DNA from: Acidiferrum sp963771295
GTDB taxonomy: Bacteria > Acidobacteriota > Terriglobia > Acidiferrales > UBA7541
Direction: 5' to 3'
Assembly (NCBI GenBank): GCA_963771295.1
Contig: CAVYTB010000005.1
Location: 620,001-684,000 of the forward strand
Length of the DNA stretch: 64,000 bases
The notes below the pieces were generated by a model, which worked only from the letters and a program-made list of their open reading frames with translations, searched no databases and was not told the DNA's origin. The position numbers and the translations under genes are program-made. Of this stretch, positions 26,531 to 34,940 are shown in pieces (within the stretch, counting starts at the first letter, position 1; each line of letters starts with the position of its first letter).

Positions 26531-27232
26531 CTAGCTACCCTTCTTTTGGCCGTAGTATGCCGTGCTTCCATGCTTCCGGAAAAAATGCTTTTCATGCAAA
26601 ACCTTTTCTAACGGCTTCGCCTTGGCGTTTGCGGTTATCGTCTGCAGCGCCATCGCCGCGATCTCTTCCACAAGCACAGCGTTATGTGCCGCCTCCGCTG
26701 GCGTCTTTCCCCAGCAGAACGGTGCGTGCCCGGCCACCAACACTCCCGGTAAGTGTAACGGGTCGCGCTTCCCAACGCACCGCGCAATGGCAAGCCCCGT
26801 GTTCAATTCGTAGTCCTTCCGGATTTCCCCCGGCTTCAGCACTTTCGTCACTGGCACGGCGCCGTGAAAATAATCGGCGTGCGTTGTCCCAAAACACGGG
26901 ATTTCCTTCCTCGCCTGCGCCCACGAGGTTGCCGCCCGCGAATGGGTATGCGCTACCCCGCCAATCTCCTCGAACACTTTGTACAAAACCAGATGCGTTG
27001 GCAAATCCGATGACGGCCGCAAATTCCCTTCCACAATCTTCCCGTCCAGCCCCACCACCACCAAATCCTCCGGCTTCATCGTTTCGTACGGAACGCCACT
27101 CGGTTTGATCACCACCAGTCCTTCATCCCGCGCGATTCCGCTCGCGTTCCCAAACGTATACAACACCAATCCTCGCCTCACCAGTTCCAAGTTCGCTTCC
27201 AACACCTCTTCGCGCAGTTTCGCTAACCTCAT
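26531..27232 (-). CDS. araD: L-ribulose-5-phosphate 4-epimerase
   Basis: A 233-residue class II aldolase-fold enzyme that converts L-ribulose-5-phosphate to D-xylulose-5-phosphate. The zinc ligands are visible as HTHS (about 95-98) and the His of GHAPFCWG (about 170). The phosphate-binding TFGNASG and KPSGVPY segments are also seen. It starts after AGGGG, 30 nt past the isomerase gene stop. Related fuculose-phosphate aldolases share the fold, but the araD-type length and the sugar-isomerase neighbour favour the epimerase. Confidence 0.93.
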   Translation of the reverse strand: MRLAKLREEVLEANLELVRRGLVLYTFGNASGIARDEGLVVIKPSGVPYETMKPEDLVVVGLDGKIVEGNLRPSSDLPTHLVLYKVFEEIGGVAHTHSRAATSWAQARKEIPCFGTTHADYFHGAVPVTKVLKPGEIRKDYELNTGLAIARCVGKRDPLHLPGVLVAGHAPFCWGKTPAEAAHNAVLVEEIAAMALQTITANAKAKPLEKVLHEKHFFRKHGSTAYYGQKKGS

Positions 27233-27262
27233 TCATCCCCTCTTGACACTGCAATGCCGCGT

Positions 27263-28681
27263 CTACGCCACGTGCGCGTACATATCCCATCCCAGATACC
27301 GCGTCGTCGCCTCATGCACCATCGGTGCTACGCTCGAAAAGTTTGCCGCCACATGGTGCTCGAATCCATGCTCGCAAATGTAATGCAGCAGCTTCTGCAA
27401 GCCCGGAATCTCCACCACTCCCGCTCCTCCAAACGTTTTCAACGGATCGTCGGTAAACCTCCCGCTGCCGGAGTAGCCCCGCATTTTCCCATGTACATCG
27501 TTCGTCGAAAACCGCGCAAAGCTCATCGCTCCCGCCTTCACTTGCCCAACGCATGTCCCGAACGTATTTTCTTTCCCCACTGTTCCAGCGATGATCTCCT
27601 GAAAATCCATCTTCACATCTTTAAAGAAGTGCTTTGGCAGGTTACTGCAGTGGAAGCAAACCGCTTTGTTCGGGTCGTCCCCATAATTATTGTTCCAGTC
27701 CAGAAGCGCGCTCGGCGTTTCCGACGCCAATTGCAGCGCGTGCATTCCCAGCACTCCGCAAACGTCCACCTCGCAAGCGCTCGACAGCAGCGAGTCGCTC
27801 ATCATGCTCATCAACGTGCACGGCACGATTCCCAAATTCTCTTCCAACGACGTCCAGCATTGCACCGCGCTGATCTGCACGTCTACAGCCTTCATCCATC
27901 CGTCCACCACCGCTCCCAGCTTCGCCATCTTCACCAGCGCCGCGTGCGGCACATCCTTCGTCGTCACGTACTTCTGAATCGACTGCAGCTTTTGTACCAC
28001 CGCGTCGTCGTTGTCCTTCATCCGGCTGATTCGCCCCAGCACTTCCGAAAGATCGAACGTTTCCACCGTGATCCCGTTCGCTTCCAGCAACTTTTCGCTG
28101 TACCTCACGGTATTAAATGCCGCAGGCCGCGCGCCAATCGCGCCAATCCTCAGATTCCTCAAGCCCTTCACGATTCGGCAAACTCCCACGAACCATTCCA
28201 GGTCCTTCGCGAACTCCGCCGAATCCGGGCTCTCCGTGTGCAACGTCGTAATCGAATAAGGAATCCCGTATTGCCGTAAATTGTTGCACGCCGACATTTT
28301 TCCGCAAAAGCTGTCGCGCCGGTGCGTGATCAACATCTGCCCTGGAGTATCCGGCGTCGCCTGGATCAGCACTGGCACACCCAGATTCGCTCTCCTCAAC
28401 GTATCGGCAATCGCCCGTTCATCGCCGAAGTTCGGCAGCGTTACCACCACGCCGTCTATCACCCCGCTCTTCGACCGGAACAATTCCGCGCAGCGCTTCG
28501 CCTCTTCAAACGTTTCCACCGCCCCGTGCTTGCTCTCCTCCGGCCCCAGCACCACCACGTCCATCCCCGCCTTCTGCAGCACCTTCGTCATTTCTTCCCG
28601 GCCCGATTTCGCCAAGTGATCCGGAAAAAATCCGCGGTTCCCCACGATCAATCCCATCGTCATCTTTCGTTTGTTCGTCAT
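27263..28681 (-). CDS. L-fucose/L-arabinose isomerase family protein
   Basis: A 472-residue protein of the L-fucose/L-arabinose isomerase superfamily. It has an N-terminal Rossmann-like domain (GLIVGNRGFFPDHL), a central domain with NNLRQYGIPYS, and metal-site acids expected in the ISAVQCWTSLEENLGI and EVDVCGVLGMHALQ segments. Together with araD it probably feeds an aldopentose (L-arabinose) into the pentose phosphate pathway, but D-arabinose or L-fucose cannot be excluded. It is the first gene of the operon; a LacI-type palindrome lies 122 nt upstream. Confidence 0.88.
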   Translation of the reverse strand: MTNKRKMTMGLIVGNRGFFPDHLAKSGREEMTKVLQKAGMDVVVLGPEESKHGAVETFEEAKRCAELFRSKSGVIDGVVVTLPNFGDERAIADTLRRANLGVPVLIQATPDTPGQMLITHRRDSFCGKMSACNNLRQYGIPYSITTLHTESPDSAEFAKDLEWFVGVCRIVKGLRNLRIGAIGARPAAFNTVRYSEKLLEANGITVETFDLSEVLGRISRMKDNDDAVVQKLQSIQKYVTTKDVPHAALVKMAKLGAVVDGWMKAVDVQISAVQCWTSLEENLGIVPCTLMSMMSDSLLSSACEVDVCGVLGMHALQLASETPSALLDWNNNYGDDPNKAVCFHCSNLPKHFFKDVKMDFQEIIAGTVGKENTFGTCVGQVKAGAMSFARFSTNDVHGKMRGYSGSGRFTDDPLKTFGGAGVVEIPGLQKLLHYICEHGFEHHVAANFSSVAPMVHEATTRYLGWDMYAHVA

Positions 28682-28802
28682 GGTCAGCTCCCTGGCTCTT
28701 CCATTTCCCGTTCCACGCGCGCAGTTTTGATCGTGGTTAAACGCAATCAGCGGTATCGTTAGCCATCCGAATCTTATCCCATTTCCCCATAAACAGCCTT
28801 AT

Positions 28803-28819
28803 CGTAAACGTTAACGTTT
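28803..28819. promoter_or_regulatory. Predicted LacI-family operator, site 1
   Basis: CGTAAACGTTAACGTTT contains the perfect palindrome AAACGTTAACGTTT (28806-28819). CGTAAACGTTAACG differs by one base from the operator at 43179. It is placed upstream of the isomerase-araD-galK-galT operon. Confidence 0.72.
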
Positions 28820-28853
28820 CTTACCGCCCGCACTACGCTCTGCAGATATTCGG

Positions 28854-28885
28854 TGTCATCCCGAGCGAAGCGAGGGATCGCGGCA
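28854..28885 (+). repeat. Dispersed repeat B, copy 4
   Basis: TGTCATCCCGAGCGAAGCG followed by AGGGATCGCGG; the 3' half is diverged. Confidence 0.8.
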
Positions 28886-29011
28886 ACTCTGCAACATCAT
28901 CGCAATCGACGAGCCCAGCAACTCTTGCGACTCGAATCTCGCCGCCGTTAGCACGGCCCGTCTGCAACGAACCAACTCCTCCGCAATAGCTCTTTTCACT
29001 CTCTCAATTTG

Positions 29012-30976
29012 TTACCGGTTCCCAAACGTCGACCCCGGCCAATCATCCGTGCGGAACGGCGAAGCCGGCAATCCTTCTTTGTTATACAAATTTCCTTCCG
29101 GGCTATCCGCCCAGTCATAGCGAACCGCTACCGGGCTCTCCACCTCTGTGCTCGACACCACCACGGCGTCACCGTCGATTCGGGCCACGGCACGATGAAA
29201 TTTCTTGTCGTCGCCCGCAATCGAAAATCCTCGCAATGAGTCGCCGTGTGCCTGCAATCCCATCCCGGCAAACTTGAATTGCACGCGAATTTCTTTGCCC
29301 TCCACTTTCATCCCTTCGTACAGCGGCCCGGAATACACCACCTTCTTTCCATACGTCGTGCCCAGCGCCCACAACGCCAGCCGCTCCCCCACTTCCTGTT
29401 TCCTCGGTGGATGCAAATTCTTCGGGTCGCCCACGTCAATCGTCACGGCCAGCCCCACATTCGGCACGTTTTTCGCGGTCAACAATTCCGCCTCGCGCAG
29501 TTCCGCCCACTGCGATTCTCCAAAGTCTTCGCCCTTCCCCAAATTGGGCAACTGCACGATCAAAAACGGAAAATCTCCCCCGTTCCAACCCGCCCGCCAA
29601 CTCCCAATCATCGCGGGCAGCAGCGTTCGGTATTGATATGCGCGCGCCGTGTTGCTTTCTCCCTGATACCAGATCGCTCCTCGCATTCGATAATTTTCCA
29701 GCGGCGCGATCATGCCCTCAACCAATCCCGCCGGCGGGTGTGGCACCTCTCCCAGATCCGTCATGCACTCCACTGCAACTCCCGAAAGCTGTCCTAGCGT
29801 CAATTTTTCTCGAACGCCCCATCCCGCTTGCTTCAAATCCCTGAACCACACCGTCACCTCCTTCCATTCCGGCGTCGCTTTTACAATTTCGGATTTGTAG
29901 TCATCCCAATCGACGATCGTCGGCTGCGGCGTCCGAAAACCGAACGAACCATTTCCTCGAACCCAGAATCGCATTCCCGCGTACGACGAGAAATCGCCCG
30001 TCGACCCATCCTGATGAAAACTCGCTCTCCAGAACGCGCTGTTCGTTCCGTCAATCTTCCCCGATATTTTCGCTGCATAACCCTTTCCGCCACGACCCGG
30101 CGCAACCAGTTCGAACGCGCTCATCCCCGCATCCGCCCAACTGTACGACCACTCACCGCCTGTCGAGGTGTTCGACGCTCCATCATCGAAGTTGCTCAAC
30201 TGCAGCGGAGCCGCCGTCGAATCCGCCCGCAGCATCGCAAAATCATCAAATTCCAGCGAAAAGTCCCGCGGTGCCGCCGCGAATTGCTTGTCGTCCGCCG
30301 GCATCTTCTCCCATCGCTCGACGATCGGTTGCAGCGTGGGATCTTTTTGCATGTACTCCAGCGGAGTCCATTCCTCGGCCGCCGATCCTGGCCACGCGCT
30401 CAGAATCACGCCCACCGGCACCTGCAACGATCGCCGCAGGTCGCGCGCAAAAAAATACGCCACCGCCGAGAATTTCTTCGCGGACTCGCTGTCGCACACT
30501 TCCCACGCCGCTGGCAGCGTATCGCTCTCCGCCTGCATTGAAATTTTCTTCGGCACCGTGAAAAAACGCAGCCCGGGATCATTGGCCTTGGGAATCACCT
30601 CCGCCGCAGTCGCCGCTTCCCCCAGGCTATACGCCATGTTCGATTGCCCCGACGCCACCCACACTTCGCCCACCATTACATCTTTAAACTCCAGCGTTTT
30701 CTTTCCGCGAACCTGCAGCACAAACGGTCCGCCGGCAGGCAGCGCTGCCAGATCCACATGCCAGCGCGAATCCACATCGGCTGCCGCTTGTTTCGTTTGG
30801 CCCGCGAATTCCACGGAAATGGCCTCGCCCGGCTCCGCCCAACCCCAGACGCGAATCGCCGCATAGCGTTGAAACACCATGTGATCGCTGAAAAGATGCG
30901 GCAACCTCGGTTCCGCCGAAATTGTTGACGCAAAGAAAGCAAACAAAAACGCAAAAAACACCGCTCGGATTCGCAC
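29012..30976 (-). CDS. Sialate O-acetylesterase-like carbohydrate esterase
   Basis: A 654-residue secreted SGNH-type acetylesterase (SASA/DUF303 family). GTG at 30976 is chosen because AGGAGA lies 9-10 nt upstream; a longer GTG start at 31009 lacks this. A signal peptide (AVFFAFLFAFFASTISA) is followed by an N-terminal beta domain, then the catalytic Ser in VASGQSNM (about residue 112). A beta-sandwich insert of about 150 residues resembles a carbohydrate-binding module. The catalytic domain resumes with RGAIWYQGESN. In plant-polymer loci such enzymes deacetylate xylan or other hemicellulose, which fits GH115 and GH44 nearby. Confidence 0.87.
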   Translation of the reverse strand: MRIRAVFFAFLFAFFASTISAEPRLPHLFSDHMVFQRYAAIRVWGWAEPGEAISVEFAGQTKQAAADVDSRWHVDLAALPAGGPFVLQVRGKKTLEFKDVMVGEVWVASGQSNMAYSLGEAATAAEVIPKANDPGLRFFTVPKKISMQAESDTLPAAWEVCDSESAKKFSAVAYFFARDLRRSLQVPVGVILSAWPGSAAEEWTPLEYMQKDPTLQPIVERWEKMPADDKQFAAAPRDFSLEFDDFAMLRADSTAAPLQLSNFDDGASNTSTGGEWSYSWADAGMSAFELVAPGRGGKGYAAKISGKIDGTNSAFWRASFHQDGSTGDFSSYAGMRFWVRGNGSFGFRTPQPTIVDWDDYKSEIVKATPEWKEVTVWFRDLKQAGWGVREKLTLGQLSGVAVECMTDLGEVPHPPAGLVEGMIAPLENYRMRGAIWYQGESNTARAYQYRTLLPAMIGSWRAGWNGGDFPFLIVQLPNLGKGEDFGESQWAELREAELLTAKNVPNVGLAVTIDVGDPKNLHPPRKQEVGERLALWALGTTYGKKVVYSGPLYEGMKVEGKEIRVQFKFAGMGLQAHGDSLRGFSIAGDDKKFHRAVARIDGDAVVVSSTEVESPVAVRYDWADSPEGNLYNKEGLPASPFRTDDWPGSTFGNR

Positions 30977-31281
30977 CTGGAAAATTCTCCTGAACCACTC
31001 TATACACACGTGCTGATTCTATGGCCTGCGCCCCGGCGGTACAACCCGCGCATGCATTTCCCCCAGCACAGCTATGCTATTGAATGATTGGACGCCGGTG
31101 TTTCCAGCTAGTTCTTGAAACACTCTCCCTGCGAACTTACCCTGTTCTTAAGATCAAGCTTCGCGAGCGCATCAACACGTAATCCTTGCTTTCCCGGGTC
31201 GACCGCTTCCTCGGCCTGAGGCTTCTCCGAAACACGCCAGCTCAACCAGCCTGCGGCGCGAATCATCGGCTTTGCGGAGGG
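30977..31281 (+). other. Intergenic stretch, nothing recognised
   Basis: 305 nt between divergent genes. No operator like those at 28803 or 43179, no repeat and no small gene could be identified. Confidence 0.5.
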
Positions 31282-33742
31282 ATGGCTATAAACTCGTTGC
31301 TCAGAAAACGGCAAGGCGCGCAGCTTCTGATCACGCTAACACTCGCGATTTTGCTGGTTGCAACTATCGGCTGCGGAGGCGCAAACTCTGGCTCCAATGG
31401 CGGCGGCAATCAGGGCGGCTCGGCTCCTGCAACTCCAACAGGACTAACAGTCACCGCGGGCGACACACAAACCAGTTTGAATTGGACCGCAAGTTCCGGC
31501 GCCACCAGCTATTACGTCAAGCGTTCCACCACATCCGGCGGGCCCTACACGCTGGTGAGCAGCCCCACCGTAACCGCTTTCACTGACACCGGCCTCACCG
31601 ACGGCACGAAATACTACTATGTCGTTTCCGCAGCGAACTCCTTCGGCGAAAGCGCGAACTCTTCCGAAGTGAATGCCAGTCCAGCATCGCCTGCACCAAC
31701 GGCCCCAACTGGACTCGCGGCGACGCCCGGAAACGCACAAGTAACTCTTGCGTGGACCGCCAGCACCAACGCAGCAAGCTATCACGTGAAGCGCGCAACC
31801 TCTACCGGCGGCCCCTACACCCAGGTCGCCCATCCCACCGCAACGACCTACACCGACACGAGTGTCACCAACGGTACGCCCTACTACTACGTTGTCTCCG
31901 CGGTGAACTCCGCCGGCGAAAGCGCCAATTCCTCGCAAGCCAGCGCAACGCCCACTGCGGTAGTACAAATTCCGCCCGTCCCAGCAGGTTTGACCGCAAC
32001 TGCCGGGAACGCACAAATCATTCTTGCGTGGACCGCCAGCACAGGCGCCGCAAGCTATCACGTGAAGCGCGCAACCACATCCGGCGGCCCTTACACGCAA
32101 ATCGCCAATCCCACCGCAACCACCTATACCGACACCGGTCTCACCAATGGCACACCGTATTATTAAGTTGTCTCTGCGGTGAACTCCGCCGGCGAAAGCG
32201 CCAATTCCCCGCAGGTCAGCGCCACACCCAATGCCATCACGGCCAACGTGACCATCACCATCAATCCTTCCAACACAAAAGCGATTTCCCCGTACATTTA
32301 CGGCCTCAATTTCTATTCTGGGAACACGGGCGCTCCGCCGCTTCTCACATTCGACCGTGCTGGCGGAAATCGCTGGACGGCCTACAATTGGATCAACAAC
32401 GGCTCCAACGCGGGTAGTGACTACCTCTACGAAAATGACAACTATTTGTGCAACGGCAACGGCAACAGCGGCTGCAATGCGGCTATCCCAGCGGAAGCGG
32501 TGTGCACGTTCATTGCAGCCGATCAGACCGACGGTATGGCCAGCCTGGTAACGTTTCAATTGCAAGGCTACGTCTCAGTTGACACCACGACCGTTCAGGT
32601 ACCCCAGCCATTTCCAAATCTGAAGTACTTCCGCCCCGTAGTCTTCAAGAAAAGCACCGTCTCCACTGTTCCTTTCATCATCACGCCGCCGTCCGCCACA
32701 ACCGATAGCCACGTTTACATGGATGAGTTCGCCTGGGCCCTCAATCAAAAATTGCCGGGTATTTTCGGCGCAACCCCAACCCATCCCACATTTATTGAAC
32801 TCGACAACGAGCCGGAACTCTGGAACTCCACTCACGAAGAAGTCCAGGGATCAACCGCCGTCACCTCCGACGCCTACATTGCTAACACCATCACTCTCAC
32901 CAAGGCCCTCAAGGATCAATTCCCTCACCTGATCATTTTTGGCCCGGTGCACTACGGATTCGAGGGCATTTACAATTGGCAAGGCGAACTCAGCGCCACT
33001 CCCGGCGGTTCAAATTGGTTTCTCGACAAATATTTGCCCGCCATCAGCGCCGCTTCGATCACTTATGGCAAGTCGTTGGTCGATGTCTATGACTTCCACT
33101 GGTATTCGGAAGCTACCGATGGCACAACACGCGTAACAAATCTTACCGGCGCGACCCTCACCGACGCACAGGTTCAAGCCATTGTCCAAAGCCCACGCAG
33201 TCTTTGGGACACCACCTACGCCGAAAATTCCTGGATCTCCAACGATGTTCTCGGCGGACCCATCTACATCCTCGGACGTCTGCAGAGCCGCATCAACACT
33301 GAAAATCCCGGCATGAAAATCGCCATCACCGAATACAACAATGGTGGCTCGCAACACATTGCTGGAACGATTGCGCAAGCCGACAATCTCGGCATCTGGC
33401 GCTGAAGGCGTCTTCGCCGCGGGTCTCTGGCCACTCAGCAACAGCGATCCCTACATCCTGGCCGCTTTCCGCGCGTTTCGCGACTTCGACGCTTCAACCG
33501 CCTGCTTCGGCGACATTTCGCTGCAAGCCACATCCAGCGACGTCTCAAAGGTCGCCGTCTATGCCAGCGAAGACACCACCACCGCGGGCCGTTACGTCTT
33601 CGTCGCCATCAATCGCTCCACCACCGCCCAGGTCACCGCCATCACTGGCCTGACCCTCAACGGCACCGCGCAATCCGTGAACGGTTCAACGTTGACGCTA
33701 ACTTCGCCCCCTCTAAGCGTCACCACAATCGACGTCCACTAA
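31282..33742 (+). pseudogene. FN3-GH44 lipoprotein, interrupted by a stop and a frameshift
   Basis: A broken gene for a large secreted glycoside hydrolase. It starts with a lipoprotein signal (ILLVATIGCGG), then three fibronectin type III domains with nearly repeated sequence. The third is cut by TAA at 32164 where the sister domains have TAC/TAT in YYYVVSAV. After it the same frame continues into a GH44 domain (YGLNFYSGN; acid/base Glu in ELDNEPELW; nucleophile Glu in ITEYNNGG). A single-base frameshift near 33396-33405 separates the last 110 residues (GVFAAGLWPLSNSD to SVTTIDVH). GH44 enzymes cleave xyloglucan or cellulose. Decay or sequencing error are both possible. Confidence 0.85.
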
Positions 33743-33774
33743 CCATCGCCAATAATTGTTTCCATTTATGTAGT

Positions 33775-33797
33775 TGTCATCCCGAGCGCAGCGAGGG
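33775..33797 (+). repeat. Dispersed repeat B, copy 5, left part split by IS30
   Basis: TGTCATCCCGAGCGCAGCG then AGGG; the rest (GGGATCTGCTGCTCG) resumes at 34839 on the other side of the insertion sequence. Confidence 0.85.
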
Positions 33798-34838
33798 TGT
33801 GGATTCACATTTCAAGTGCAAAAGCATCGATGAAAAGATCTCGGCGGGAGTTCTGAAGCCGAGGCATTTGCGTGGGGTGTGATTGTAACGGTTCGCGTGA
33901 GCGTCAAGGCTGCTCTGTGTCAGCCAGCTAGGGTCGATTTTTCTGGGCAGCAGACGGCGCAGCCGGCCGATGGCATTTTCGATGCCGCCTTTCTGCCATG
34001 GCGCGTGGGTGTCGCAGAAGTAGGTTGGCATGTGCAGGTTGGTGTGCAACTGCTGGTGATGCGAGAACTCCGCGCCGTTTATCGAAAGTGACGGTCTGGC
34101 GCAGCGCTTGAGGCAGCGCTGCGAAGTTGCGCTGCAATTCCTGAACGATCGGGGTGGCCGCTTTGCTGTGCTGGCGGCGGATGAGCACTAACCGCGAAGC
34201 GCGTTCCTGGGCCACCAGTAGCACTCCGTCGGGATCGCTGAACAGCATCAGGTCGGCCTCCCAATGGCCGCCGTCAGAGCGCTGCAAAACCTCCGCAGGC
34301 CGCTCTGCCAGGGGCACGCGTTGCGGGATGAGCCGCAGCGGAGAGTGCTCCCGGCGCGGGCGACGATAGCCGCGCTTGTACTTGCGTTGCGGCAGATAGT
34401 TGCGCCAGTCGGTATCGTCGGTGCGACGGATCTGCGCATAGATGAAACGCTAGATGGATTCGGCACAAAGCACCGCACGCCCGTGTTCCCGTCGCAAGCG
34501 ACCAGCAACTTGTTCCGGAGAGTGCCCGTGCGACAAGCGTTCCAGCACCACTTTGCGCAATTCCGGTTGCCGCGCCAAACGCGAACCGCGCCAACGACGC
34601 GCCCAAGCCTGATCCTCCGCGTAGACCGGCCGGTAGCCGACCTGGGCACCAGCGTTGCGTTTCAGTTCCCGGCAGAGCGTCGATGCCGAGCGATCCATAG
34701 CTGCAGCGATTTGCCGACACGATTGCCCGGCTTCCTGAAGCCCGGCAATCGTACACCGCTCTTCCAGTGATAGTTGTCCGTAAGTTCCCATGGCAACACA
34801 ACCTTACCAGCCTGTTGCACTTCGTTTGTGAGCTTACA
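33798..34838 (-). mobile_element. IS30-family insertion sequence (1041 bp), inactive
   Basis: The element is bounded by imperfect 27-bp terminal inverted repeats: TGTGGATTCACATTTC... at the left and, read inward from the right end, TGTAAGCTCACAAACG..., both continuing AAGTGCAA; 18 of 27 positions match. GGG is present immediately outside both ends (33795-33797 and 34839-34841), a likely 3-bp target duplication. The interrupted sequence is a copy of dispersed repeat B. The size is normal for the family, but the transposase is broken. Confidence 0.88.
33800..34791 (-). pseudogene. IS30-family transposase, interrupted
   Basis: The first 113 residues (34450-34791) carry the N-terminal helix-turn-helix (LSLEERCTIAGLQEAGQSCRQIA) typical of IS30, ending at an in-frame stop after RAVLCAESI. 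The DDE catalytic region follows: GGHWEADLM with the first Asp (34049-34317), then a frameshift. KGGIENAIGRLRRLLPRKID with the catalytic Glu is in another frame (33777-34049). At least one nonsense and one frameshift change are needed, so no functional protein is expected. The last frame reads through the left inverted repeat. Confidence 0.88.
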
Positions 34839-34862
34839 GGGATCTGCTGCTCGTCCCGGGCG

Positions 34863-34887
34863 CCCAGGTGCCGGTTTTGCACCTGGG
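34863..34887 (+). repeat. Hairpin repeat A, copy 6
   Basis: Stem CCCAGGTGC / GCACCTGGG followed by TTTTT, so it may also act as a plus-strand terminator. It lies just past the IS30 element and repeat B remnant. Confidence 0.85.
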
Positions 34888-34940
34888 TTTTTCCGTGGTC
34901 GGCGCTGTATCTCCGACACAAAGTCTCTCTCGCACCAAAA

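Larger units (their letters stand above)
28682..29011 (-). other. Intergenic promoter region of the isomerase operon
   Basis: 330 nt without a gene. It contains the palindromic operator at 28803 and dispersed repeat B copy 4 at 28854-28885; nothing else was recognised. Confidence 0.6.

Noticed and set aside
28854..28885. Repeat B as a tRNA or small RNA gene
   Set aside because: No tRNA cloverleaf or promoter elements; copies are short, dispersed and diverged.
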